DNA from: Nocardia sp. SYP-A9097
Lineage (GTDB): Bacteria; Actinomycetota; Actinomycetes; Mycobacteriales; Mycobacteriaceae
Assembly (NCBI RefSeq): GCF_009649815.1
Contig: NZ_WJIC01000007.1
Coordinates: forward strand, 124,001 to 188,000
Reading direction: 5' to 3'
Length of the DNA stretch: 64,000 bases
The notes under the pieces were generated by a model, which saw only the letters and a program-made list of their open reading frames with translations, did not search any database and was not told the DNA's origin. A program made the position numbers and the translations under genes. The stretch's first letter is position 1, and the number at the start of each line of letters is the position of its first letter. This document shows, piece after piece, positions 1 through 8,168 of this stretch.

Positions 1-556
1 CGGGCTGCAGATCCTTCATGGCCTGATACGCCGAGAAGGACGGCCCGCTCCCCGCCTGATACTGCCCCATCTGATCGACCATCTGCGCGGCCAATGCCTG
101 CAGTTGCCGCTCCCGCTCACCGGACGGGTTCTGAACGAGCAACTCCGCCAGCATCTTTCGCAGCTCGATAATGTCGACGCCGCCATCCGGCCGATACGGG
201 ATCTCGACTTCCTCGGCCCCGACCCGCTCGCCCAGCGCGGCCGGGAACCACAGATCGAAGAGTCCGTCATAGGTGGCGCGCTGAGTGGTGCGCCGCAGCA
301 GCGCACACGCCAGGCCCTCGCGCAGGGCTTCGCGATCCATCAGGTCCAGCACGGTGACAACCTGTGCGGCATCCACGGTTTCGGACGGCCCGACCGGAAT
401 CCCCCTGGCGCGCAAGGCTTCCACGAATCCCACGAGATGCCCGGAGAACCCGTACTCCACGGCCGGCCCGGGGTCGGGTTGTGCGGCCGCTCCCCCACTC
501 ACCGCGCGCATGGCCGCGGAGACCAATCCGCGGGGCGTATTCGATCCGCCGGACAT
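1..556 (-). CDS. CoxE/VWA-type protein, N-terminal part
   Basis: Open reading frame running off the left edge of the window; 185 codons are visible from an ATG at 556. It begins MSGGSNTPRGLVSA and contains VEYGFSGHLVGFVEALRARG and a stretch ending in a conserved LFDLWFP-like segment. This is the start expected of CoxE-like proteins that carry a C-terminal von Willebrand A domain, which here lies outside the window. The start is 4 nt downstream of the MoxR stop, so the two are co-transcribed. In this family a MoxR ATPase and a VWA protein act as a chaperone-like pair that matures or remodels a client. The client cannot be told from this fragment. Family assignment rests mostly on the MoxR neighbour. 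Confidence 0.75.
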   Translation of the reverse strand, partial: MSGGSNTPRGLVSAAMRAVSGGAAAQPDPGPAVEYGFSGHLVGFVEALRARGIPVGPSETVDAAQVVTVLDLMDREALREGLACALLRRTTQRATYDGLFDLWFPAALGERVGAEEVEIPYRPDGGVDIIELRKMLAELLVQNPSGERERQLQALAAQMVDQMGQYQAGSGPSFSAYQAMKDLQP

Positions 557-560
557 GGTG

Positions 561-1445
561 TCAGGCCAGCTTCAGCTCGGACTGCGCACGCAGATGATCG
601 GCCTGATGCTTGAGCACCACACCGAGGGTGGCGCGCACCGTCTTGTCGTCGAGATCCTTTGCGCCCAAAGCCAGTAGCGTGCGCGCCCAGTCGATGGATT
701 CGGCGACCGAGGGTAGCTTCTTGAGCTGCATACCGCGCAGCACGTGCACGATCCGCACAAGTTGTGCGGCCACGGCGGGCTTGAGCTCGGGTACGCGGCT
801 GGCCAGGATGCGGCGCTCGAGATCCTCATCGGGGAAGTCGATGTGCAGGTACAGGCAGCGGCGCTTCAACGCCTCGGACAGCTCGCGGGTCGCATTGGAG
901 GTGAGCACCACGAACGGCTTACGCGTCGCGGTGATGGTGCCCAATTCCGGGACGGTGACCGAGAAGTCGCTCAAAACCTCGAGCAGCAGGCCCTCGATCT
1001 CGACATCGGCCTTATCGGTCTCGTCGATGAGCAGGACCGTCGGCTCGGTGCGCCGAATGGCCGTCAGCAGGGGCCGCGAGAGCAGGAACTCCTCGGTGAA
1101 GACATCGGACTTCGTTTCGGCCCAATCGTTTTCGGAGGAAGCCTGAATCCGCAGAATCTGCTTGGCGTGATTCCACTCGTAGAGCGCCCGCGCCTCGTCC
1201 ACGCCCTCATAGCATTGCAGGCGAACGAGTTCCGCGCCCGCGACCTCGGCGACCGCCTTGGACAGTTCGGTCTTGCCGACACCGGCCGGGCCCTCGATGA
1301 GCAGGGGCTTGCCGAGCCGGTCGGCGAGGAAAACCGAAGTGGCGGTGGCCTTATCGGCCAGATAGCCGGTTCCGGCGAGGCGCTCGATCACATCGTCGAC
1401 CGACGAGAAGATCGGCTCCTGGATCGGTGCTGCGGTAGGAGCCAC
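561..1445 (-). CDS. MoxR-family AAA+ ATPase
   Basis: 294-residue cytoplasmic AAA+ ATPase. Walker A is GPAGVGKT at residues 52-59 and Walker B is VLLIDETDKAD near 137-147, followed by sensor-1 VLTSNATREL. MoxR proteins use ATP hydrolysis to activate or assemble partner complexes, usually with the VWA protein encoded next door, which here follows after 4 nt. I chose the GTG at 1445 because an AAAGGG ribosome site lies 8 nt upstream and the start then falls beyond the proA stop. An ATG at 1505 in the same frame would overlap proA by 35 nt and add an uncharacteristic N-terminus. Likely one transcript with proA upstream (25-nt gap). Function of the pair in this organism is unknown. Confidence 0.88.
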   Translation of the reverse strand: MAPTAAPIQEPIFSSVDDVIERLAGTGYLADKATATSVFLADRLGKPLLIEGPAGVGKTELSKAVAEVAGAELVRLQCYEGVDEARALYEWNHAKQILRIQASSENDWAETKSDVFTEEFLLSRPLLTAIRRTEPTVLLIDETDKADVEIEGLLLEVLSDFSVTVPELGTITATRKPFVVLTSNATRELSEALKRRCLYLHIDFPDEDLERRILASRVPELKPAVAAQLVRIVHVLRGMQLKKLPSVAESIDWARTLLALGAKDLDDKTVRATLGVVLKHQADHLRAQSELKLA

Positions 1446-1470
1446 GGGTGCTGCCCTTTCTTCGAATGAA

Positions 1471-2739
1471 CTAGACGGGCCGGATCTGGCCGTCGCCCCA
1501 CACAATCCATTTGGTGGAGGTCAGTTCCGGCAGGCCCATGGGGCCGCGGGCATGCAGTTTCTGCGTGGAGATACCGATTTCCGCGCCGAAGCCGAACTGT
1601 TCACCATCGGTGAAGGCAGTCGAAGCATTGACCATGACGGCGGCGGCGTCCACCCGGCCGGTGAATTCGCGGGCGGCCTCGAGGGCGCCGGTGACAATGG
1701 CCTCGGTGTGGCCGGTGCCCCACCGGTTGATGTGCTCGACGGCGGCATCCAGATCGGGGACGACCTTCAAAGCGATATCGAGGGACAGGTATTCATCCGC
1801 CCAATCGGTCTCGGTGGCGGGCACCAGACCGGGCAGATCACCGTGGATGGTGACGCCATTGTCTTCGAGGGCCTTGATCAGGCGCGGCACCGCGGTCTCG
1901 GCAATGGCCTCATCGATGAGCACCGTCTCGGCGGTATTGCACACGCTCGGACGACGGGTCTTGGCATTGATCAGAATGGCCTCGGCCATCTCCAGATCGG
2001 CATCGCGATGTACGAAGATATGGCAGTTGCCGGTACCGGTCTCGATGGTCGGCACCAGGGCATCCCGCACCACGGCATTGATCAGGCCCGCGCCGCCACG
2101 CGGAATCACCACGTCGACCAGGCCGCGCGCCTGAATCAGATGGGTCACGCTGGAGCGATCATCGGCGGGCAGCAGCTGCACCGCGTCCTGCGGAAGCCCC
2201 TGCGCCGCAAGCGCTTCCCGCAGCACCGTCACCAGCGCCACATTGGAGCGCACCGCCGAGGACGATCCACGCAGCAGCGCCGCGTTACCGGACTTGAGCG
2301 TCAAACCGAAGGCATCGACGGTGACATTGGGCCGCGCCTCGTAAACCATGCCGACCACACCGAGCGGCACCCGCGTCTGCCGGATCTCCAGACCGTTCGG
2401 CAGCGTCGACCCGCGCACCACATCGCCCACCGGATCCGGCAGCCCGGCCACCTGCCGCAGTCCGGACGCGATCCCGTCGATCCGAGCCTCGGTCAGTCGC
2501 AGCCGATCCAGCTGTGCCTCGGCGGTCCCGCCGGCGCGCGCGATCTCGATGTCCTCGCCATTGGCGATCAGCAGCCGGTCCTTCGCGGCGAGCAGGGCAT
2601 CGGCGGCGGCGTGCAGCGCGGCATCCTTCTGCGCCGTGGTGAGCTGAGCGAGCGTGCGTGACGCCACCCGAGCCCGGCGCGCCGCGGCATGCACCACCTC
2701 GCGGACGTTGTCCAGTTCAGTGGTGGTCGAAGCTGTCAT
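1471..2739 (-). CDS. proA: gamma-glutamyl phosphate reductase
   Basis: 422 residues, the usual length for ProA. It catalyses NADPH-dependent reduction of gamma-glutamyl phosphate to glutamate semialdehyde, the second step of proline synthesis in the cytoplasm. The catalytic cysteine sits in RRPSVCNTAETVLID, and the aldehyde-dehydrogenase-fold signature VGMVYEARPNVTVDAFGLTLKSGN is intact in pieces. No proB (glutamate 5-kinase) is adjacent, which is common in Nocardia relatives where proB lies with obg. The start ATG at 2739 follows a spacer of about 100 nt from the divergent MFS gene. The MoxR/VWA genes downstream are close enough to share its transcript. I see no truncation or missing key residue. 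Confidence 0.96.
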   Translation of the reverse strand: MTASTTTELDNVREVVHAAARRARVASRTLAQLTTAQKDAALHAAADALLAAKDRLLIANGEDIEIARAGGTAEAQLDRLRLTEARIDGIASGLRQVAGLPDPVGDVVRGSTLPNGLEIRQTRVPLGVVGMVYEARPNVTVDAFGLTLKSGNAALLRGSSSAVRSNVALVTVLREALAAQGLPQDAVQLLPADDRSSVTHLIQARGLVDVVIPRGGAGLINAVVRDALVPTIETGTGNCHIFVHRDADLEMAEAILINAKTRRPSVCNTAETVLIDEAIAETAVPRLIKALEDNGVTIHGDLPGLVPATETDWADEYLSLDIALKVVPDLDAAVEHINRWGTGHTEAIVTGALEAAREFTGRVDAAAVMVNASTAFTDGEQFGFGAEIGISTQKLHARGPMGLPELTSTKWIVWGDGQIRPV

Positions 2740-2838
2740 GGGTACAGCCTACTGACCCGGTCATAGCGCCCATTCGGCGACTTCGCCGGAATTGACCCGC
2801 CGGTAGTGATTCGCCCGGCCGCTGTCGGTGTGCCGGGC

Positions 2839-2844
2839 TACCTT
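2839..2844 (+). promoter_or_regulatory. -10 box TACCTT of a probable leaderless transcript
   Basis: TACCTT ends 6 nt before the ATG at 2851. This TANNNT-N6-ATG spacing places the transcription start at or next to the start codon, a layout frequent in mycobacteria and Nocardia. It supports the ATG at 2851 over an in-frame GTG at 2806. No clear -35 hexamer is visible. Confidence 0.5.
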
Positions 2845-2850
2845 GGGCAG

Positions 2851-4374
2851 ATGACCGCGAGCATCAAGCTGTCCTCCGCCGCCGGGCGCTGGGTTCTGCT
2901 GGCCACCGTCCTCGGCTCGGGAATGGCGATGCTCGATGCCACCGTCGTGAATGTGGCGCTGCCGAAGATCGGGGACGAATTCGGCTCCTCGATGGCCGGA
3001 TTGCAGTGGACCGTCAATGCTTACGCGCTCACCCTGGCCGGGTTGATTCTGCTGGGCGGCGCGCTCGGCGATCGGTACGGCCGGCGCCGCGTATTCATTA
3101 TCGGCGTCATCTGGTTCGCGCTCGCCTCGGCGCTCTGCGGTGCGGCACAGGATATTTCGATGCTGATCGCGGCGCGGGCGCTACAGGGTGTCGGCGGAGC
3201 ACTGCTCACGCCCGGATCGCTGGCGATCATTCAGGCGTCGTTCGAACCGCAGGATCGAGCACGCGCGGTCGGGGCCTGGTCCGGGCTGGGCGGCGTGGCC
3301 GGCGCCATCGGACCGTTCCTGGGCGGCTACCTGGTCGAGTACGCGGGCTGGCGCTGGGTGTTCCTGTTGAATGTGCCACTGGCACTGCTGGTTATCGCGG
3401 TCGCCGCGCGGCATGTACCGGAAACCTATGATTCGCAGGCGCACGGCAAATTCGATGTGCTCGGTGCGGCAATGGCGGCGCTGTGCCTGGCCGGGATCAC
3501 CTACGCGCTCACCACCGCACCGGAACGAGATACCAACCGCGCCTTGGTGATAGGCAGCGCACTGCTGGGCATTGCGGCCGGTATCGCCTTCGTGCTCATA
3601 GAACGCCGCCGATCCGCCCGCGATGACGGACCCTCGCCGATGGTGCCGGTGGAGGTCTTCGCCTCCAAGCAGTTCACCGCGATCAACGCCGTCACCTTCG
3701 TCATGTACGGCGGGATGAGCGTGGTGTTCTTCCTCCTGGTGCTGACCCTGCAGGTGGTGTCCGGCTTCAGTCCGATCGCGGCGGGTACGGCACTGCTGCC
3801 CGGCACCGTGCTGATGCTGCTGTTCTCCGCGCGCGCCGGTGCGCTGGCGCAGCGGATCGGGCCGCGTAAACCGATCACCCTCGGCCTGCTGCTGGTCGCG
3901 CTCGGCATGCTGCTCATGACCCGCATCGGCGCGGACTCCTCGTATGTGACCGTGGTGCTACCCGCCGCCATCGTCTTCGGTATCGGCCTGACACTGGCCG
4001 TCGCACCGCTCACCGCGACCGTGCTCGCCACCGCCGACGAACGGCATGCGGGCGTGGCCAGCGGGGTCAACAATGCGGTGGCCCGCGCGGCCGGACTCCT
4101 TGCCGTGGCGGCCATTCCACCGCTGGCCGGACTCACCGGCGACGCGTACAGCAATCCCTCGACCTTCCAGCACGGCTTCCGCATCGCCCTGCTGACCTGT
4201 GTGGTCCTGGTGGTCGCGGCGGCGGCGCTGGCCGTCTTCACCGTCCGCGACGATGCCCTGGCCACCGCACCCGCCTCGGCGGAACCGCTATGCAAGGTGA
4301 ATTGCGCCGTCGCCGGACCGCCATTGGAGCCCGGCCGGGTCCTATCGGCGAGCGGCGACACCGACTCCGCCTGA
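2851..4374 (+). CDS. MFS drug/proton antiporter, DHA2-like (14 TM)
   Basis: 507-residue inner-membrane transporter of the major facilitator superfamily. After TM1 it has the DHA2 signature LDATVVNVALPKIG, then the motif GGALGDRYGRRRVF in the first cytoplasmic loop and repeated hydrophobic segments consistent with 14 helices. Such proteins export drugs, dyes or lipids using the proton gradient; the substrate here cannot be read. The last 40 residues are a hydrophilic tail. I start at the ATG at 2851 because of the upstream -10 box, giving MTASIKLSSAAGRWVLL; a GTG at 2806 would add 15 residues without a ribosome site. It stands alone, divergent from proA, with a ribokinase about 100 nt downstream. 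Confidence 0.9.
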   Translation: MTASIKLSSAAGRWVLLATVLGSGMAMLDATVVNVALPKIGDEFGSSMAGLQWTVNAYALTLAGLILLGGALGDRYGRRRVFIIGVIWFALASALCGAAQDISMLIAARALQGVGGALLTPGSLAIIQASFEPQDRARAVGAWSGLGGVAGAIGPFLGGYLVEYAGWRWVFLLNVPLALLVIAVAARHVPETYDSQAHGKFDVLGAAMAALCLAGITYALTTAPERDTNRALVIGSALLGIAAGIAFVLIERRRSARDDGPSPMVPVEVFASKQFTAINAVTFVMYGGMSVVFFLLVLTLQVVSGFSPIAAGTALLPGTVLMLLFSARAGALAQRIGPRKPITLGLLLVALGMLLMTRIGADSSYVTVVLPAAIVFGIGLTLAVAPLTATVLATADERHAGVASGVNNAVARAAGLLAVAAIPPLAGLTGDAYSNPSTFQHGFRIALLTCVVLVVAAAALAVFTVRDDALATAPASAEPLCKVNCAVAGPPLEPGRVLSASGDTDSA

Positions 4375-4460
4375 GCCGATCGCCGCTGAGCGTATAGGTC
4401 CGGGATCTTTCCGAAATCCGCCGAACTCGTGGCCTACCCGTATCGGCACCCGCACGCGAC

Positions 4461-4466
4461 TACCGT
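4461..4466 (+). promoter_or_regulatory. -10 box TACCGT of a probable leaderless transcript
   Basis: TACCGT followed by 7 nt and the ATG at 4474. It supports starting the ribokinase at MARIVVVGSINMD rather than at an in-frame start 45 nt upstream. Confidence 0.5.
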
Positions 4467-4473
4467 GACGATC

Positions 4474-5331
4474 ATGGCGCGGATTGTGGTGGTGGGCAGC
4501 ATCAATATGGATCTGGTGACGACCGTCAAACGGCGGCCGGAGCCGGGCGAGACGGTGTCCGGGGCGGGGTTCGCGCTGGTGCCCGGCGGGAAGGGCGCCA
4601 ATCAGGCGATCGCGGCGCGGCGGGCCGGCGCCGAGGTCGGCTTCATCGGCGCGGTCGGTGATGATGTGTTCGCCGATGAGCTGCGCCACGTACTGGTCGA
4701 TGCGGGCGTGGGTGTTTCGCGGCTGCGGCGGTTGCCCGGACCGAGCGGGGTGGCGGCCATTGTCGTGGACGGCGGCGGGGAGAACAGCATTATCGTGGTG
4801 GGCGGGGCCAACTCTCGCCTGACCGTGCTCGACAGGGGCGATCTGGAGGCCATCGCCGAGGCCGATGTGCTGTTGTGCCAGTTGGAGATTCCACAGCAGA
4901 CGGTGCTGAACGCCGCCCGGCACGCGCGGGCGCACGGCACCGCGGTGCTGCTGAATCCCTCACCGGTGCAAGAACTTTCGGATCAACTGTGGGCCGCGAT
5001 CGATATCGCCGTGGTGAACGAGGGTGAGGCCGCGCAACTCGGCACGGCGCTGGACGCCGTTCCGAATGTGATCACCACACTGGGCTCGGACGGTGCGGTT
5101 TATCGCGGCCCCGACGGAATCACGCTGCCGCATCCGGGAGTTCGGGTCGAGGTGGTCGATACCACCGGCGCGGGAGACACTTTCACCGGCGCGCTGGCCG
5201 CGCACTGGGATGAGGGGCCGGAGATCGCCCTGGCCTGGGCCTGCACCGCGGGTGCGCTGGCCACGACGAAACTCGGTGCCAGCACGTCGATTCCGACGCG
5301 CAATGCCATCGAGCGGCTGCTCTCCCGCTGA
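4474..5331 (+). CDS. rbsK: PfkB-family sugar kinase, probable ribokinase
   Basis: 285 residues. PfkB-family kinases phosphorylate the primary hydroxyl of sugars or nucleosides with ATP; ribokinase makes ribose-5-phosphate. The N-terminal motif GSINMDLVTTVKRRPEPGET, the PfkB signature 1 region GGKGANQAIAARRAGA and the C-terminal signature DTTGAGDTFTGALAAHW with its catalytic Asp are all present and closely match ribokinases. The start is set by the -10 box 7 nt upstream, since an earlier in-frame start yields a tail with no family similarity. No ribose transporter or mutarotase is adjacent, so it may serve a general salvage role. It converges on the TetR gene with only 1 nt between stop codons. 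Confidence 0.88.
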   Translation: MARIVVVGSINMDLVTTVKRRPEPGETVSGAGFALVPGGKGANQAIAARRAGAEVGFIGAVGDDVFADELRHVLVDAGVGVSRLRRLPGPSGVAAIVVDGGGENSIIVVGGANSRLTVLDRGDLEAIAEADVLLCQLEIPQQTVLNAARHARAHGTAVLLNPSPVQELSDQLWAAIDIAVVNEGEAAQLGTALDAVPNVITTLGSDGAVYRGPDGITLPHPGVRVEVVDTTGAGDTFTGALAAHWDEGPEIALAWACTAGALATTKLGASTSIPTRNAIERLLSR

Positions 5332-5332
5332 T

Positions 5333-5911
5333 TCAGGCGGCCGAGGTCCGCTTACCGGTGTGCACGGCCACCAGGTCCGCGAGCTGTTTCCCGGCGCGCT
5401 CCAGCGGATCGGTGGAGCGGGTGGCCAGTGACATGACGACCGCGCCCTCCACGGCCGCCACAATCGTGGTCGCCAAAGAGCGCGCGGTATCGGGCTCCAA
5501 GGCTTCGGCCTCGAGCCGATCGGCGAGGATGCCCTCCCATTCGAGGAAGGTCGCACCCGCCACATCGGCCGCCTCCGGGGATTCGGAGCGCCCGAGCGCC
5601 GCGGCCACGATGGGGCAGCCCGCGGTGAAATCGCTGGCGACCACCACATCTCGCCACATGGCCGGGAAGGCCGCGATCACCGTGGCCAGGTCCGCGCCCG
5701 CGGTTATCGTCCGCATGAGTGCGCTCGACGCCTCTCCGGCGGTGCGGGTGGCCTCGGCGACCAGTTCGGATTTACCGCCCGGAAAGTTGAGATAGACCGA
5801 GCGCCGCGAGATTCCACTGTGCTCGAGCAATTGGGCAATGCCGGTTCCGGCGATGCCCTTACAGCGCATGAGGGCAATGGCGCTGTCGATGAGGCGGTCG
5901 CGCGCTCCCAT
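5333..5911 (-). CDS. TetR-family transcriptional repressor
   Basis: 192 residues. An N-terminal helix-turn-helix lies in residues 5-50 (IALMRCKGIAGTGIAQLLE then SGISRRSVYLNFPGGKSEL), followed by an alpha-helical ligand-binding domain. The C-terminal half resembles the LmrA/YxaF-like TetR group, which often regulates efflux or lipid genes. A perfect 16-bp palindrome lies 21 nt upstream of its start, so it very probably represses its own promoter. The partner target is not obvious: the methyltransferase divergent to it begins about 290 nt beyond the palindrome, and the MFS pump at 2851 is a second candidate. Cytoplasmic, DNA-binding dimer by family rule. Confidence 0.9.
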   Translation of the reverse strand: MGARDRLIDSAIALMRCKGIAGTGIAQLLEHSGISRRSVYLNFPGGKSELVAEATRTAGEASSALMRTITAGADLATVIAAFPAMWRDVVVASDFTAGCPIVAAALGRSESPEAADVAGATFLEWEGILADRLEAEALEPDTARSLATTIVAAVEGAVVMSLATRSTDPLERAGKQLADLVAVHTGKRTSAA

Positions 5912-5932
5912 GAACGACTTCCTTCCCTGCCA

Positions 5933-5948
5933 TATACCGATCGGTATA
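5933..5948. promoter_or_regulatory. TetR operator, perfect palindrome TATACCGATCGGTATA
   Basis: A 16-bp perfect palindrome 21 nt upstream of the TetR start. TetR family dimers bind such uninterrupted palindromes, and the motif resembles the TATACCGA/TCGGTATA-type boxes seen before other TetR genes. It would overlap the TetR promoter and produce autorepression. Confidence 0.75.
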
Positions 5949-6000
5949 CCACCCGAGTGTAGACCGCCACCCCGACCCGCCTGATGAAATCCGCAGGCAC

Positions 6001-6130
6001 AAACACAAAAGACACCCCCACCCCGACCCGGTCAAACGATCACGGGGAACTCACCGTGACCACCTACGGCGTGTCGCCCCGGTCGGTTCCCAGTGATCGT
6101 CCAACCACGTGGGTGTCTGGTTTGGTGTCT
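6001..6130 (-). repeat. dispersed intergenic inverted-repeat element, copy 1
   Basis: Core arms are 6037-6050 (CGATCACGGGGAAC) and 6086-6099 (GTTCCCAGTGATCG), which pair at 13 of 14 positions around a 35-nt spacer. Homology to copy 3 (50805-51046) continues outward on both sides: the left flank matches the reverse complement of copy 3's right flank (a GGTGGG then TGTTTTGT stretch), and the right flank matches its left flank (ACACCAAA, CAGAC, TTGGACGATC). Copy 1 is therefore inverted relative to copy 3. It fills most of the 324-nt spacer between TetR and the methyltransferase; the rest (6131-6235) is AT-rich with no gene. A 60-residue open frame here has low-complexity content and I do not call it. 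Confidence 0.75.
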
Positions 6131-6235
6131 CCCGAATTGTGTTATCTGGAATTTATTTTCGTGTGATATGTTGGATGCGGACGTCAATTCTCTTGGCTAG
6201 CATCGGTTTTCCCGGCGGCTGTTAAGGAGAATTCG

Positions 6236-7075
6236 ATGGATGGCGGAGCCAGTAGAACCGCGATGATGGCGGCGGGTGGGCGAGCGGCGCATCTCGTAGT
6301 GGATTGCGCGCCTTACCTATTCGAGGACACCATGGCAAGTCGGCTACTTGGTGAGCAGGCCGAGGAGCTCATCGGTTATCACCTGCAGTTCGGTGATCAC
6401 GTGGTGCTCAGTGGGACCCGCGCGCAGGTCAATGCACGGAGCAGCTACACCGAGCACCGAGTGGATACCGGCTTCACGCAGTACGTGATCCTCGGGGCGG
6501 GGCTGGACACCTTCGCCTATCGGTCTCCGCTCGCCCGGCAGATCGCCGTCTTCGAGGTGGATCATCCAGCGACACAGCAGTGGAAGCGGGAATTGCTGAT
6601 GGCAGCGGGAATTGACGCCACTGCGGCTCGATTCGTGGGTGTCGATTTCGAAAGCGATGATCTCGCCGCGGAAGTGGCGGCGCACGGATTCAACCAAGCA
6701 GCTCCCGCATTGGTGAGCTGGCTCGGCGTGACCATGTACTTGACCGAGGCCGCGATCAGCGCGGCGCTCACCGTCCTGGGCACGTTCGCCCCGGGCACCG
6801 AGTTGGTGCTGGAGTACGCACTCCCACCCGAGTTGCGCGATGAATCCGGTTGCGCCTACGCCGAATTCGCCCTCCCAGCCACAGCGGACCAGGGTGAGCC
6901 CTGGTTGAGCTTCTTCACCCCAGAAGCCCTCACCGACCTGCTCGACAAACACGGATTCACTGTGGCCGAACATGTTTCGCAGCGCCAGGCCGTCGCCCCC
7001 GAACTATGGCAACGCACCGACAACCTGAACCCGGCCGATCTGTGTCGATTGGTGCGCGCGACAGTCCGCGACTGA
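6236..7075 (+). CDS. SAM-dependent O-methyltransferase, Rv0145/TIGR00027 family
   Basis: 279 residues, the normal length for the leucine-carboxyl-methyltransferase-like family expanded in mycobacteria and Nocardia. The SAM-binding motif I is QYVILGAGLDTFAYRS near residues 81-95; the family's FEVDHPATQQWK (acidic loop) and VSWLGVTMYLT motifs follow. Family members are predicted carboxyl or hydroxyl methyltransferases with unknown lipid or peptide substrates. The ATG at 6236 follows a TAAGGAGA ribosome site with 5-nt spacing. The gene is isolated: a repeat element lies upstream, and the alcohol dehydrogenase converges on it downstream. Substrate cannot be predicted. Confidence 0.92.
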   Translation: MDGGASRTAMMAAGGRAAHLVVDCAPYLFEDTMASRLLGEQAEELIGYHLQFGDHVVLSGTRAQVNARSSYTEHRVDTGFTQYVILGAGLDTFAYRSPLARQIAVFEVDHPATQQWKRELLMAAGIDATAARFVGVDFESDDLAAEVAAHGFNQAAPALVSWLGVTMYLTEAAISAALTVLGTFAPGTELVLEYALPPELRDESGCAYAEFALPATADQGEPWLSFFTPEALTDLLDKHGFTVAEHVSQRQAVAPELWQRTDNLNPADLCRLVRATVRD

Positions 7076-7135
7076 GACGAACCGAACCCGGCAACGCCGA
7101 CCCGTCTGGCATCGGGTCTGCGCTGGTCGGGACGA

Positions 7136-8167
7136 CTACAGGTTGGGGCGGACCAGGATTTGGATGTGGTCGTCGGGGTGGCGGAGGGATGCTATGGCGT
7201 CGGCTACGCCTTCGAAGCCGACCTGGGTGGTTATCAGGGATTCGGCGTCGATCACCCCTTCGGCTATGCGGTGCAGGGTTTTCGCGTACTCCTCGTGGGG
7301 GTAGACCATGCACATTTGCAGGGAGATGTCCTTGTAGATGCCTACGATCGGGCGGATCACGTCGTCGGACATGATCGAGCCGATTTGCAGGATCGCGGTT
7401 TCTCTCGGGACCTTGTACATGAGGTCGTTGAGGAGGCCGGGGACGCCGGCGCAGACCCAGACGTGCAGTTTCTGCCCCGGGGAAGCCAGTTCCTGCCAGA
7501 CCTCTACCGGATCCTCGATACCGGGATCGACCACTCGGTGCGCGCCCAGGCGGAGCGCTGCCTCGCGGCGAAGTTTCGACGGGTCCGATGCCACGATCGG
7601 CGCGACGCCGCGTTCGACCAGGGCCGCCACGGTGCCCAATCCGACTGGGCCGCAGCCGATTACGATGCCGGTACCCTCGGGGCCGATGCCGGTGCGCGCC
7701 ACATTGCCGAAGCCGACCGCCAGGGGTTCGGTCATGGCGGCCACGTGGGGTGGGACGTGCTCGGGGATGGGTTCCAGGGCCATGGCCTGCAAAACCATTC
7801 GCTCGCCGAAGCCGCCGGGGAAGTCGTTGGAGTAGCCGACGCCGTGGATACCGCCCGCCGCGTCCAATGCCCATGGGAGCGCAACTACGTTCTGCCCCTC
7901 CACGAATGGGGTATCCGGGCCCGCTCCGATGACGCGGGCGGAGAGTTCATGCCCCATCACCATGTCGCGGCACGGATCGAACAGAAAGGTGGGGACGCCG
8001 CTGTCGCGGGAGGCTTGCAGGAATTCGTCGGTGTAGTCGAGGGCGGCCTTGTCGGAGCCGCAGATTCCGCAGGCGATCGTCTCCACCAGGACCTGGCCGG
8101 GGCCGGGTACGGGATCGGGTACCTCGTCGACGACGAGTTCGCGATTGCGCATTACTACCGCGCGCAT
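7136..8167 (-). CDS. zinc-type alcohol dehydrogenase lacking structural-zinc cysteines
   Basis: 343 residues of the medium-chain dehydrogenase superfamily, which oxidises alcohols with NAD(P)+. The catalytic zinc ligands are visible: C36 in GICGSDK and H73-E74 in VMGHELS. The Rossmann motif is GCGPVGLGTVAAL. The four-cysteine structural-zinc lobe found in classical members is absent; the equivalent region is rich in Gly and Asp. It is the last gene of the ring-degradation operon: its ATG at 8167 comes 1 nt after the stop of the luciferase-like gene (TGACATG). A longer in-frame extension upstream overlaps that gene and is not real. A role in oxidising a hydroxylated intermediate is inferred only from operon context. 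Confidence 0.88.
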   Translation of the reverse strand: MRAVVMRNRELVVDEVPDPVPGPGQVLVETIACGICGSDKAALDYTDEFLQASRDSGVPTFLFDPCRDMVMGHELSARVIGAGPDTPFVEGQNVVALPWALDAAGGIHGVGYSNDFPGGFGERMVLQAMALEPIPEHVPPHVAAMTEPLAVGFGNVARTGIGPEGTGIVIGCGPVGLGTVAALVERGVAPIVASDPSKLRREAALRLGAHRVVDPGIEDPVEVWQELASPGQKLHVWVCAGVPGLLNDLMYKVPRETAILQIGSIMSDDVIRPIVGIYKDISLQMCMVYPHEEYAKTLHRIAEGVIDAESLITTQVGFEGVADAIASLRHPDDHIQILVRPNL

Positions 8168-8168
8168 G

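Noticed and set aside
5984..6166. A 60-residue plus-strand frame in the TetR-methyltransferase spacer
   Set aside because: It covers copy 1 of the inverted-repeat element and has no family similarity or ribosome site.
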